A program made the position numbers and the translations under genes. Below the pieces are notes generated by a model, which was given only the letters and a program-made list of their open reading frames with translations, was not told the origin of the DNA and did no database searches. Positions 1 to 7,621 of a stretch of DNA of 14,926 nt are shown here, piece after piece (position 1 is the stretch's first letter; each line of letters begins with the position of its first letter). Origin of the DNA: Sphingomonadaceae bacterium (GTDB lineage: Bacteria > Pseudomonadota > Alphaproteobacteria > Sphingomonadales > Sphingomonadaceae); NCBI GenBank assembly GCA_016742125.1, contig JACVCM010000076.1, positions 1-14,926 of the forward strand. The letters are read 5' to 3'.

Positions 1-950
1 TGAAACTGGCCCCTGCGCTTGCGGCAGGCTGCACTGTGGTGCTGAAGCCTGCTGAAGATACTTCGCTGACCGCAATCCGTCTCGTCGAATTAATGTACGA
101 AGCAGGATTGCCCCACGGGGTGGTCAATCTGGTCACAGGCTATGGCACTGAGGCTGGGCATGCTCTTGCTGCACATCCAGATGTCGACAAGATTGCCTTT
201 ACCGGATCGACTGCAACCGGGCGTGCCATCCTCGATGCGGCCAAGGGTAATCTGAAGAAAGTCAGTCTCGAATTGGGCGGCAAGTCGCCGGTCATCGTTT
301 GCGAGGATGCCGATCTTGATGCTGCTATTCCCGGCGTTGCCAATGCAATTTTCTTCAACGGCGGACAGGTTTGCATCGCCGGATCGCGGGTCTATGCGCA
401 TCGCAGGATTTTCGACCGGCTGGTGGAGGGTGTTGCGGCCTATGCCGCCGGACTGACGCAGGGGCATGGGCTCGACCCCTCGACCACGCTCGGCCCGCTT
501 GTGTCCGCGCAACATGCGGGGCGGGTGGCCTCCTTCCTCGAACGCGCGATTGCCGATGGCGCTTCGCCGGTTGGTGGCATGGCTGAAGGCAGCGGGGCTT
601 TCATTGCACCGACAATTATCACCGGCGTCAAGCCCTCGATGGAAATCGTACGTGAGGAGGTGTTCGGCCCGGTCCTTGTTGCACAACCCTTTGAAGACCC
701 GGCGGCGGTGATCGCCGAAGCCAATGACAGCCATTACGGCCTGGCGGCTGGCGTGTGGACTGAATCTTTGTCCACGGCGCATCATTTCACTCGCGCCATC
801 CGTGCCGGGACGGTCTGGGTCAATTCGCACGCCATGTACGACGCGACACTGCCCATCGGCGGGATCAAGCAATCCGGCTGGGGCCGCGATTCCGGGCGAG
901 AAGCGCTCGACGCCTATCTCGAAACCAAGACGGTTTGCATGGTGGTATGA
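1..950 (+). CDS. NAD(P)-dependent aldehyde dehydrogenase, 5'-truncated
   Basis: This is the C-terminal part of an ALDH-superfamily enzyme that oxidises an aldehyde to a carboxylate with NAD(P)+ in the cytoplasm. The reading frame is open from base 3 (KLAPALAAGCTVVLKPAE, a classic ALDH block), so the gene begins upstream of the window. About 315 residues are visible of a usual 480-500. Counting from the GTG at 36, FTGST is at residues 55-59, the general-base Glu is E79 in ELGGKSP, and the nucleophile is C113 in GGQVCIAGSR. The EEVFGPV and GGIKQSGWGR blocks follow, then the usual LETKTV tail. All catalytic residues in the visible part are intact. The next gene starts one base after its TGA, so they are co-transcribed. 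The family is certain. The substrate is not known; the C-terminal block resembles betaine-, phenylacet- and lactaldehyde-type dehydrogenases, which is too broad to assign one. Confidence 0.96.
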   Translation, partial: KLAPALAAGCTVVLKPAEDTSLTAIRLVELMYEAGLPHGVVNLVTGYGTEAGHALAAHPDVDKIAFTGSTATGRAILDAAKGNLKKVSLELGGKSPVIVCEDADLDAAIPGVANAIFFNGGQVCIAGSRVYAHRRIFDRLVEGVAAYAAGLTQGHGLDPSTTLGPLVSAQHAGRVASFLERAIADGASPVGGMAEGSGAFIAPTIITGVKPSMEIVREEVFGPVLVAQPFEDPAAVIAEANDSHYGLAAGVWTESLSTAHHFTRAIRAGTVWVNSHAMYDATLPIGGIKQSGWGRDSGREALDAYLETKTVCMVV

Positions 951-951
951 C

Positions 952-1797
952 ATGTATGGGCGGCGCGCGAGCATGGATGTCGGACAGCAGGACTGCCTTG
1001 TCGATGTAGGCGCTGGCGGACAACTGCATGTCGAAATCTGCGGCAGCGGCGCGCCCGTTTTATTGGTACCGGGTCTCGGTGGCCGGGGCAGTTTCTGGGC
1101 CAGCCAGATTGCCGACTTTGCGGCTTGTTACCGGGTAATGGCGCTCGACCACCGCAATTGCGGACGCAGCGTTGGTGGGAAACCGACCGTTGCGCTGACC
1201 GATCTGGTCGAGGATATCATCGCGATGATGGACGCCCTCGGTATTGAGCGCCTGCATTTTGTGGGCCATTCAACGGGCGGTGCGATCGGGCAGCATCTGG
1301 CGCTGGCCTATCCCGACCGGTTGGCTAGCCTGGTGCTGAGCTGCACCTGGCCGGGGCCGGATCCCTATTTTACAAGGCTGTTCGCTGCACGGCGGCGAAT
1401 CCTCCTGGAAAGCGGGGCGGACAGCTATTTTGCGTTCGGTACATATCTGTCGATGCCCGCGAGCAACTTGCAGGCGATATTGGCGCGCGAACCCGACTAT
1501 GTAGAAAAGCGCGCCGCCGCCTTTCCCGGCATCGAAACCGAGTTATCGCGGATCGACGCGCTGATGGCGCACAATCTGCGCGATCGCCTGCACGAGGTCC
1601 GGGTACCGACATTATGCATCGGCGCAAAAGACGACCAGATCACGCCCTCCGCGTTCACGCAGGAGCTTGGGGATTTGATACCCGGGGCAGAAACGCATCT
1701 GCTCGACGGAGGCGGGCATTTTTGCCCGATCGTCGAAGCACCGGCCTATAACGCACGTCTGTTGCAATTCCTGAATGCGCAAGGAGAACCCCAATGA
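952..1797 (+). CDS. alpha/beta-hydrolase (enol-lactonase/esterase-like)
   Basis: This is a 281-residue cytoplasmic alpha/beta-hydrolase. The full catalytic machinery is visible: an oxyanion-hole loop LVPGLGG (38-44), the nucleophile elbow GHSTGG with S107, the acid in KDDQITP (D228) and the catalytic His in GGGHF (H256). The cap region, roughly 140-205, is short and helical. Overall layout is like 3-oxoadipate enol-lactonase (PcaD) and related C-C or ester hydrolases, but that family is broad and no pca genes are nearby, so I do not give a symbol. Start: ATG at 952 sits one base after the ALDH stop and has only a weak ribosome site. A second in-frame ATG at 973 would give a protein 7 residues shorter and is a real alternative. 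The frame stays open far upstream (to 724), but that part runs antiparallel to ALDH coding logic and is not used. The stop overlaps the cupin start (ATGA), which indicates translational coupling. Confidence 0.92.
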   Translation: MYGRRASMDVGQQDCLVDVGAGGQLHVEICGSGAPVLLVPGLGGRGSFWASQIADFAACYRVMALDHRNCGRSVGGKPTVALTDLVEDIIAMMDALGIERLHFVGHSTGGAIGQHLALAYPDRLASLVLSCTWPGPDPYFTRLFAARRRILLESGADSYFAFGTYLSMPASNLQAILAREPDYVEKRAAAFPGIETELSRIDALMAHNLRDRLHEVRVPTLCIGAKDDQITPSAFTQELGDLIPGAETHLLDGGGHFCPIVEAPAYNARLLQFLNAQGEPQ

Positions 1798-2282
1798 CTG
1801 AAAACGCATCGGTGGTAGTCGGGCCCGACGAAGGGCGCTCACTCTGGCAGCCTTTACCATCCCGTGGCTATGTCACGGTAAAGCTCGAACCGGAGAATAT
1901 GCCCTATGACACATTTTCAAGCGGTATCCAGGTAATGCCGTCCGGCTGTGAAGTGCGCGAACATGGGCATAAGCGCAATCACGAGCTGGTTTTTATCTAT
2001 GAGGGCGAGGGTTTTGTGGAGATTGACGGCAAGATCGACCCGATCATGCCGGGAACGACGGTATTGTTCGCACGCAACAATGTGCACCGCATCGTCAACA
2101 GCGGTTCTACCGACATGAAGATGTTCTGGGTCTTTTTCCCGCCCGGGCTGGAGGACTGGTTCGATGCTATAGGCAAGCCGCGGCAATCAGGCGAGGCGAT
2201 GCCCGATGCATTTCCGCGGCCCGAAAATGTGGCCGAAGTGATGGCCCGCATGCGGTTCCTGCCGCCCCGTAACAGGGACTAA
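1794..2282 (+). CDS. single-domain metal-binding cupin protein
   Basis: This is a 162-residue single cupin. Both conserved cupin motifs can be read: motif 1 is HGHKRNHE followed by six residues and G71, giving ligands H57, H59 and E64; motif 2 runs G87 to N102 with ligand H98. All four usual metal ligands are therefore present, so it probably binds Fe, Mn, Ni or Zn and may be an enzyme (isomerase, dioxygenase or decarboxylase) rather than a structural relic. There is no DNA-binding domain and no signal peptide. The start is well supported: AAGGAG at 1781-1786 lies 7 nt upstream of the ATG, and the ATGA overlap ties it to the hydrolase gene. The C-terminal 40 residues (ENVAEVMARMRFLPP) are likely helical. 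The chemical role is unknown; from position it acts on an intermediate shared with the hydrolase and the downstream cyclodeaminase-family enzyme. Confidence 0.88.
   Translation: MTENASVVVGPDEGRSLWQPLPSRGYVTVKLEPENMPYDTFSSGIQVMPSGCEVREHGHKRNHELVFIYEGEGFVEIDGKIDPIMPGTTVLFARNNVHRIVNSGSTDMKMFWVFFPPGLEDWFDAIGKPRQSGEAMPDAFPRPENVAEVMARMRFLPPRNRD
2274..2278 (+). promoter_or_regulatory. ribosome binding site supporting a TTG start
   Basis: AGGGA lies 8 nt before TTG at 2287. There is no ATG or GTG in the right frame near the conserved N-terminal sequence (RVITASEVERLL), so this Shine-Dalgarno sequence decides the rare TTG start of the cyclodeaminase-family gene. It overlaps the last codons of the cupin gene. 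Confidence 0.6.
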
Positions 2283-2286
2283 GCAT

Positions 2287-3270
2287 TTGCGCGTCATCAC
2301 TGCGTCAGAGGTCGAACGGCTGTTGCCAATCCACGCATGCATCCCGATTATGCGACAGGCCATGGTCGCGACCTCACATCGCCATGTTACGCTGCCGATG
2401 CGCCAGTTCATGCCGGTGCCGGACAGCAGCGGCAAGATGGCAATCATGCCCGGGGCGCTTGGCGATCCGGCATGTTTCGGGATCAAGCTCGTGTGCAAAT
2501 ATCAGCGGCCGCCGGGCGACCCGCTCGGCTCACATGTCGGTATGGTGCTGCTGTTCGATTCGACACGCGGTGTGCCGCTGGCGATGATCGAGGGATCGAC
2601 GCTGACCGCAATTCGTACCTCGGCAGCAAGCGCGCTGGCAACCGATTTGCTGGCGCGCAAGGATGCCAGGCGGCTGGCGGTTCTGGGTACTGGCGAACAG
2701 GCGCGGCGGCACATTCAGGCCATGCGCTCAGTCCGGACCATCGAACATATTGGTATATGGGGACGGGACAGGAAGCGAGCAGCGCAGTTCGCCTCGGAAG
2801 CAAAAGCTGCGACTGGCATTGTCGTGGAGCAGTACGACACGGCCGTGGCAGCTGTCGAAGGCGCGGATATCATCTGCACCACCACCGCAGCGCATGATCC
2901 GGTGCTGCCGGGAACAGCTTTGCAGGCTGGGCAGCACCTTAACCTCGTCGGTTCAGCCGTCGCTGCCTATTCCGAAGTCGATAGCGAGACCGTCCAGCGC
3001 GGACGGTTCTTCGTCGACTATCGCGATGCGGCAATGGCCGCCGCAGGTGAATTGCTCAAGGCGATCGACGCTGGCGTCGTGACCGCAGGGCATATCGCAG
3101 GCGAGATCGGTGACGTTGCGACTGGTGCCGTCGCAGGCCGGATATCGGACGCCGATGTCACCATCTACAAATCGCTTGGCGTCGCATCGCAGGATCTCGC
3201 TGCAGCGCACGCGGTCTGGCGTGCAGCTGAGGCCGAAGGCACAGGTCTTAAAGTCGACCTGCTAGAGTAG
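2287..3270 (+). CDS. ornithine cyclodeaminase/mu-crystallin family protein
   Basis: This 327-residue protein has the full length of the OCD/mu-crystallin family, whose members include ornithine cyclodeaminase, archaeal alanine dehydrogenase, ketimine reductases and opine-type synthases. Seen: a substrate-binding half with FGIKLV (K67) and the STLTAIRT block (R110), then a Rossmann half with the nucleotide loop GTGEQA (134-139), and the conserved tail IYKSLGVASQDLAAA (293-307). The position that holds the catalytic Asp in ornithine cyclodeaminase and archaeal alanine dehydrogenase (GxD.PGK.E) is Ala224 here (VGSAVAAYSEVD). Mu-crystallin also lacks that Asp, so a ketimine/imine reductase or amino-acid dehydrogenase activity is more likely than ornithine cyclisation. 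The start is TTG, chosen by the ribosome site and the conserved N-terminus. It is the last gene of the operon; its 3' end overlaps the convergent ThDP-enzyme gene by 9 bp. Family is secure, substrate is not. Confidence 0.93.
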   Translation: MRVITASEVERLLPIHACIPIMRQAMVATSHRHVTLPMRQFMPVPDSSGKMAIMPGALGDPACFGIKLVCKYQRPPGDPLGSHVGMVLLFDSTRGVPLAMIEGSTLTAIRTSAASALATDLLARKDARRLAVLGTGEQARRHIQAMRSVRTIEHIGIWGRDRKRAAQFASEAKAATGIVVEQYDTAVAAVEGADIICTTTAAHDPVLPGTALQAGQHLNLVGSAVAAYSEVDSETVQRGRFFVDYRDAAMAAAGELLKAIDAGVVTAGHIAGEIGDVATGAVAGRISDADVTIYKSLGVASQDLAAAHAVWRAAEAEGTGLKVDLLE

Positions 3271-5598
3271 CAATTCCGCTGCCGCATCGCAGATTGCGTC
3301 TGCATCGAGGCGGTAAGTGCTGTAGATATCCGGCAAATCGCCCGTCTGACCGAAGCGGTCGACTCCAAGCGGGCTGACCCGCATCCCCCGCACCCCACCA
3401 AGCCAGGACAATGCGCCGGGCGACCCGTCGAGAACAGTGACCAGCCCGGCACCGGGTGCAAGTTCGCCTAGCAGCGCCTCGATATGGCTCAACTCCGGCC
3501 GTCGGCCCGCCGCCCGTGCCGCGCGTTGCGCCGACCAGTCGCGGTGCAACAGATCGGGTGAGGTGACATTGAGTAACCCCAGTCCCGGAACATCATCGAT
3601 CAGCATTTCGTATCCGGCTAATGCCTCGGGTGCGATCGCGCCGGAAAACGCAATCGCCATGTCCACTCCCGGCGCTGGTTTGCGCAACCAATAGCCGCCC
3701 TTGAGCGCGTTCGCTTCCCAAGCGTCGTCAGTCCGCTCGACCTGAGGAATGACCCGTGTGGTAAGCCGCAGATAGACCGAACTCCCGTCCGCCGCCTGCA
3801 TGTGCGCGAATGCGAAACGCATCATCAGCGCGAGTTCGTCGGCAAAGGCCGGTTCGAAACTCAGTAGGTTAGGCTGTCCCATGCCGATCAGCGGCGTGTT
3901 GATGGACTGGTGCGCGCCGCCCTCCGGCCCCAGGGTAATCCCTGACGGTGTGCCGACGAGCAGGAAACGCGAATCCTGATAACAGCCATAGTTTAGCGCA
4001 TCGAGCCCGCGCGCGATGAATGGATCGTAAACCGTACCGACGGGCAACAGCCGCGTTCCGAAATGCGGACCCGACAAGCCCAATGACGCAAGCATCAGGA
4101 AGAAATTGCTCTCCGCAATACCCAGTTCAATATGCTGTCCTGCTCCATGGGCTGCCCATTTCTGGGCAGAAGGGATGTTGGCCTCTTTGAAAACGTCCGC
4201 GACCTCGCTGCGCCGGAACAGCCCGCGCTGATTGACAAATGCGCCAAGATTGGTCGTTTGGGTAACGTCGGGCGCGGTGGTAACGATATGGTCTCCGATC
4301 GGTTCACCCGATTTGGCGAGGTCGAGCAGGATCTTGCCGAATGCCGCCTGTGTGGACTGCTCCTCGCCCTCGGGGACGGCGAAACGGGCAGGGACGGGGA
4401 TGGCTGCGGCTTCAGCCTCTACCTTGTTGCGCGCCAGCGCGGTATCGCCGATGAACGCACGCAGCTGTCGAGCGATATTGTCGCCGAAGCCCGCAAACGG
4501 TTCCCACTCCTTGCCCTCCTGTATACCGAGGCTGGTGCGGAATCTTTCCATTTGCGGTGGGTTCATCATCCCTGAATGATTGTCCTTATGCCCCGCCAGC
4601 GGCAGGCCATAACCCTTGACCGTATAGGCAATGAACAAGGTCGGCCGCTCATCCTGCGCGCTGTCGAAGGCGTCTATCAGCGTCTGGCAGCAATGTCCGC
4701 CAAGGTTGGTCATCAGTGCCGCGAGCGCGTCGTCGTCATAGCTTCCAATCAACTTGCGGGCATTCGCCTTCGTGCCCAGATCGGCAAGCAACCGCGCGCG
4801 CCAGGCTGCACCGCCCTGATAGGTCAGCGCCGCAAACTCGGCATTGGGGCAATTGTCGATCCAGTCTTCCAGCGCCCTGCCGCCGGGCTTTGCAAAGGCC
4901 TCGCGTTGCTGCCTGCCATGCTTGAGCGTGATCACTCGCCAGCCGCAGGTTTCGAAAATGTCGTCGAAGCGGCGGAACATGCGGTCGGCGGTCGTGCTGT
5001 CCAAGGATTGCCGGTTGTAATCGACGATCCACCAGCAATTGCGGATGTCATGTTTGAAGCCTTCGATCAGGCATTCGTAGATATTACCCTCGTCGAGTTC
5101 GGCATCGCCCATCAGCGCGATCATCCGTCCGGCTTCGCTTTCGGCAAGCTGGTCGTGCGCGATCAGATAATCCTGTACCAGACTGGAAAAGGCGGTGATC
5201 GCAACGCCCAGTCCGACCGAACCGGTCGAAAAATCGACAGGAATCTTGTCTTTGGTGCGGGATGGGTAGCTTTGTGCGCCGCCCAGCGCGCGGAATGCCT
5301 TGAGCTGGTCAAGCGACTGATTGCCAAGCAGATAATGGATGGCGTGCAACACCGGCCCGGCATGCGGTTTTACCGCTACCTTGTCCTGCGGGCGCAACGC
5401 ATGAAAATAGAGCGCGGCCATGATCGCGGTCATTGAGGAGCAACTTGCCTGGTGCCCGCCAACCTTCAGTCCGTCCCGCTTGGGGCGGATATGGTTTGCG
5501 TGATGCACGATCCATGACGAGAGCCAGCGCAACTGCGTCTCCAGGGCGTCGAGCATCGGTACGATATCGGTTTTGGGCAGGTCAGTGGTTGTGGGCAT
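3262..5598 (-). CDS. AceE-like (homodimeric E1/transketolase-type) ThDP-dependent enzyme
   Basis: This is a 778-residue cytoplasmic thiamine-diphosphate enzyme. It is most like the homodimeric pyruvate dehydrogenase E1 (AceE), with the same three-domain order as transketolase. Seen: the N-terminal block VAVKPHAGPVLHAIHY (H79), TKDKIPVDFSTGSVGLG (115-131), a ThDP/Mg motif GDAELDEG (164-171) closed by DYNRQSLD (193-200), and FETCGW (215-220) as in AceE. The catalytic-Glu block ELGIAESNFF is at 491-500, and the C-terminal domain ends in GVDRFGQTGDLPD. It is over 100 residues shorter than E. coli AceE (about 890), and no E2 or E3 gene is visible. It may therefore decarboxylate or ligate a 2-oxo acid without a lipoyl partner, or borrow E2/E3 encoded elsewhere. 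The third residue of the ThDP motif is Ala instead of Gly. The start is firm: GGAGGG at 5605-5610 lies 6 nt before the ATG. It is divergent from the acyl-CoA ligase gene, so the two probably share control. Confidence 0.88.
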   Translation of the reverse strand: MPTTTDLPKTDIVPMLDALETQLRWLSSWIVHHANHIRPKRDGLKVGGHQASCSSMTAIMAALYFHALRPQDKVAVKPHAGPVLHAIHYLLGNQSLDQLKAFRALGGAQSYPSRTKDKIPVDFSTGSVGLGVAITAFSSLVQDYLIAHDQLAESEAGRMIALMGDAELDEGNIYECLIEGFKHDIRNCWWIVDYNRQSLDSTTADRMFRRFDDIFETCGWRVITLKHGRQQREAFAKPGGRALEDWIDNCPNAEFAALTYQGGAAWRARLLADLGTKANARKLIGSYDDDALAALMTNLGGHCCQTLIDAFDSAQDERPTLFIAYTVKGYGLPLAGHKDNHSGMMNPPQMERFRTSLGIQEGKEWEPFAGFGDNIARQLRAFIGDTALARNKVEAEAAAIPVPARFAVPEGEEQSTQAAFGKILLDLAKSGEPIGDHIVTTAPDVTQTTNLGAFVNQRGLFRRSEVADVFKEANIPSAQKWAAHGAGQHIELGIAESNFFLMLASLGLSGPHFGTRLLPVGTVYDPFIARGLDALNYGCYQDSRFLLVGTPSGITLGPEGGAHQSINTPLIGMGQPNLLSFEPAFADELALMMRFAFAHMQAADGSSVYLRLTTRVIPQVERTDDAWEANALKGGYWLRKPAPGVDMAIAFSGAIAPEALAGYEMLIDDVPGLGLLNVTSPDLLHRDWSAQRAARAAGRRPELSHIEALLGELAPGAGLVTVLDGSPGALSWLGGVRGMRVSPLGVDRFGQTGDLPDIYSTYRLDADAICDAAAELLL

Positions 5599-5731
5599 GA
5601 AATTCCCTCCAAGCGCGGCGTTGCCGAAATAATAGGCCGCCGATTAGGCTTTTGCACGATATTGTCCGCTGTGCGATTAGCTTTGCGTCGAAACGAAACA
5701 ACCCCGGACGGCAGCTTATGTGCATTTTCCC
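5599..5731. promoter_or_regulatory. divergent promoter region between the ThDP enzyme and the acyl-CoA ligase
   Basis: This 133-bp gap must carry the promoters of two divergent genes. On the minus strand TATTAT (5629-5634) is a possible -10 for the ThDP enzyme, but no good -35 lies at the right distance. No convincing sigma70 promoter is visible for the ligase. A long direct repeat in the middle is listed separately. No regulator gene sits nearby, so the regulator must be encoded elsewhere. Confidence 0.5.
5641..5686. repeat. direct repeat in the divergent control region, possible operator
   Basis: CGATTAGGCTTTTGC (5641-5655) recurs as CGATTAGCTTTGC (5674-5686), identical but for two single-base deletions. 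The copies start 33 bp apart, close to three helical turns, which would put them on the same face of the DNA. This is what a pair of activator or repressor sites could look like; the protein is unknown. Confidence 0.45.
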
Positions 5732-7621
5732 ATGAGACCTGATTACCGAGAAATCCGGGAGGCCGCCAGCGCGCGGCCGGAAGAGTTTTGGGGGCAGGTT
5801 GCCAATGGTCTCCATTGGGACCGGCGCTGGGACAAGGTGCTGCTCCACGATGCTGACAATCCGGTCGGGCGGTGGTTTGTCGGCGGGGAGCTTAACGCCT
5901 GTTTCAACTGCGTCGACCGGCATGTACAGGCGGGACATGGCGATCATATTGCGCTTATTTATGAAAGCCCGGTTACTGGCACGTCGGAATGGCTGACCTT
6001 TGCGGTGTTGCAGGACCAGGTGGCGCGCTTTGCAGGCGCACTGCTTGCACATAATGTGCAGAAAGGCGACCGCGTTCTCATCTACATGCCCAATTCGGTG
6101 CATGCGGTAGTCGCGATGCTTGCCTGTGCTCGCATTGGCGCCATTCACTCCGTAGTATTCGGCGGGTTCGCCGCGAAGGAATTGGCCACGCGGATCGACG
6201 ATGCGCAGCCGGTGCTGCTGGTGGCGGCGTCCTGCGGTATCGAAAAGGGCATCGTGCTGCCCTATCAGCCGGTAATTGATGAAGCACTGGCACTGGCGAG
6301 CCACAAACCATTGGGCCTCATCTACTGGCAGCGAGCGATGGGACCGGCCGAGCTCGACCGAGCGGATCATTATGACTGGACCGCTGAAATAACCTCGGCA
6401 AAGCCCGCCGACTGCGTTTCCGTCGCCGCGACCGATCCGCTCTATATCCTCTACACTTCCGGCACCACGGGCCGTCCGAAAGGCATTGTGCGCGACACCG
6501 GCGGCTATCTTGCCGCGCTCTCCTGGTCGATGCGGGGCATTTACGATTGCCCGCCGGGCGAAACCTTTTGGGCCGCAAGCGATGTGGGCTGGGTCGTCGG
6601 GCACAGCTATATCGTATACGGCCCCCTGCTTAACCGGAACGCCACCGTAATCTTCGAAGGCAAGCCAGTTGGCACACCCGATGCCGGAATTTTCTGGCAG
6701 TTGCTGGCGAAGCACCGCGTGCGCAGCTTCTTCTCAGCGCCGACCGCGATCCGCGCGATCAAGCAGGCTGATTCCGAAGGCCGCTTCGCTGCCGGGCACG
6801 ATCTGTCGAACCTGCGCGCGATCTTTCTCGCCGGCGAGCGCACCGATCCTGAATCGCTGCGCTGGGTCGCCCAACTCACGGGCAAACCGGTGGTCGATCA
6901 TTGGTGGCAGACCGAAACCGGCTGGGCAATCTGCGCCAATCCACTTGGTATTGAGGAACATCCTCTCAAGGCAGGCTCGACCAGCCTGCCCATGCCGGGC
7001 TGGGCCATCGACTGTCTGGATGGTGAAGGCCAGACCGTGCTGCCGGGCCAAACCGGGGCCATCGTTGCAAAACTCCCATTGCCACCCGGTGCGGCACCGA
7101 CGCTTTGGAATGCGCCAGCAGCATATGAGCAAGCCTATCTAAAGCGCTATCGCGGTTATTATCTCTCCGGCGACGCGGGCTATATAGACGATGATGGCTA
7201 TGTTTTTGTGATGACGCGTATTGACGATGTGATCAATGTTGCAGGACATCGGCTTTCCTCTTCGGCGATAGAGGAAGTGCTCGCGGCACATCCGGCGATT
7301 GCCGAATGTGCAGTGATCGGCGCGGCAGACGAATTGAAGGGGCAGGTGCCGGTTGGGTTGGTGGTGCTCAAGGCTGGGGTCAGCATTGCAGTCGGCGACC
7401 TTCAGGCAGAACTGGTCGCCAATGTCCGCGCCAATATCGGTCCGGTAGCGGCTTTCCGGCAAGTATATGTTGTCGGGCAACTTCCGAAAACGCGGTCGGG
7501 CAAGATTTTAAGGAAAACGATTCGCCAGATCGCCGATGGCGGCGATGTAATTGTTCCTGCCACGATCGAAGATCGAAGCGTGTTGGCCCCGATTTACGCC
7601 CTTTTTGGAAGGGCGGCATAA
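5732..7621 (+). CDS. prpE: propionyl-CoA synthetase-like acyl-CoA ligase (PrpE family)
   Basis: This 629-residue ANL-superfamily ligase activates a short-chain carboxylate to its acyl-CoA through an acyl-AMP intermediate. It matches PrpE closely in layout (E. coli PrpE is about 628 residues). Seen: the ACS N-terminal domain (FW near 20, then RWFVGG and NCVDRH), LACARIGAIHSVVFGGFA, the P-loop YTSGTTGRPKG (241-251), the SDVGWVVGHSYIVY block, WQTET (392-396), the hinge region RIDDVINVAGHR, and PKTRSGKILR with the catalytic and acetylatable Lys at about 591. Start: ATG at 5732 gives an N-terminus that aligns with PrpE; GTG at 5720 would add four residues and cannot be excluded, since neither has a strong ribosome site. 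Its TAA shares one base with the ATG of the next gene. The context (no prpB, prpC or prpD) suggests it may serve a specialised pathway acid rather than propionate, so the symbol is a family label. Confidence 0.9.
   Translation: MRPDYREIREAASARPEEFWGQVANGLHWDRRWDKVLLHDADNPVGRWFVGGELNACFNCVDRHVQAGHGDHIALIYESPVTGTSEWLTFAVLQDQVARFAGALLAHNVQKGDRVLIYMPNSVHAVVAMLACARIGAIHSVVFGGFAAKELATRIDDAQPVLLVAASCGIEKGIVLPYQPVIDEALALASHKPLGLIYWQRAMGPAELDRADHYDWTAEITSAKPADCVSVAATDPLYILYTSGTTGRPKGIVRDTGGYLAALSWSMRGIYDCPPGETFWAASDVGWVVGHSYIVYGPLLNRNATVIFEGKPVGTPDAGIFWQLLAKHRVRSFFSAPTAIRAIKQADSEGRFAAGHDLSNLRAIFLAGERTDPESLRWVAQLTGKPVVDHWWQTETGWAICANPLGIEEHPLKAGSTSLPMPGWAIDCLDGEGQTVLPGQTGAIVAKLPLPPGAAPTLWNAPAAYEQAYLKRYRGYYLSGDAGYIDDDGYVFVMTRIDDVINVAGHRLSSSAIEEVLAAHPAIAECAVIGAADELKGQVPVGLVVLKAGVSIAVGDLQAELVANVRANIGPVAAFRQVYVVGQLPKTRSGKILRKTIRQIADGGDVIVPATIEDRSVLAPIYALFGRAA

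Noticed and set aside
90..974. 294-codon open frame on the minus strand
   Set aside because: It is antisense to the aldehyde dehydrogenase whose catalytic residues are intact in the other frame.
4576..5436. 286-codon open frame on the plus strand
   Set aside because: It is antisense to the well-supported AceE-like gene and its translation shows no domain.
5582..6715. Long open frame (377 codons) on the minus strand across the start of the ThDP enzyme and the ligase gene
   Set aside because: It runs antisense to a clear PrpE-family gene, covers the divergent promoter region, has no recognisable motif and is a by-product of GC-rich codon usage.
7306..7620. In-frame extension of the flavoprotein upstream into the ligase gene
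   Set aside because: The extension is an out-of-frame reading of the conserved PrpE C-terminus; the ATG at 7621 has a good ribosome site and gives the expected FAD-binding start.
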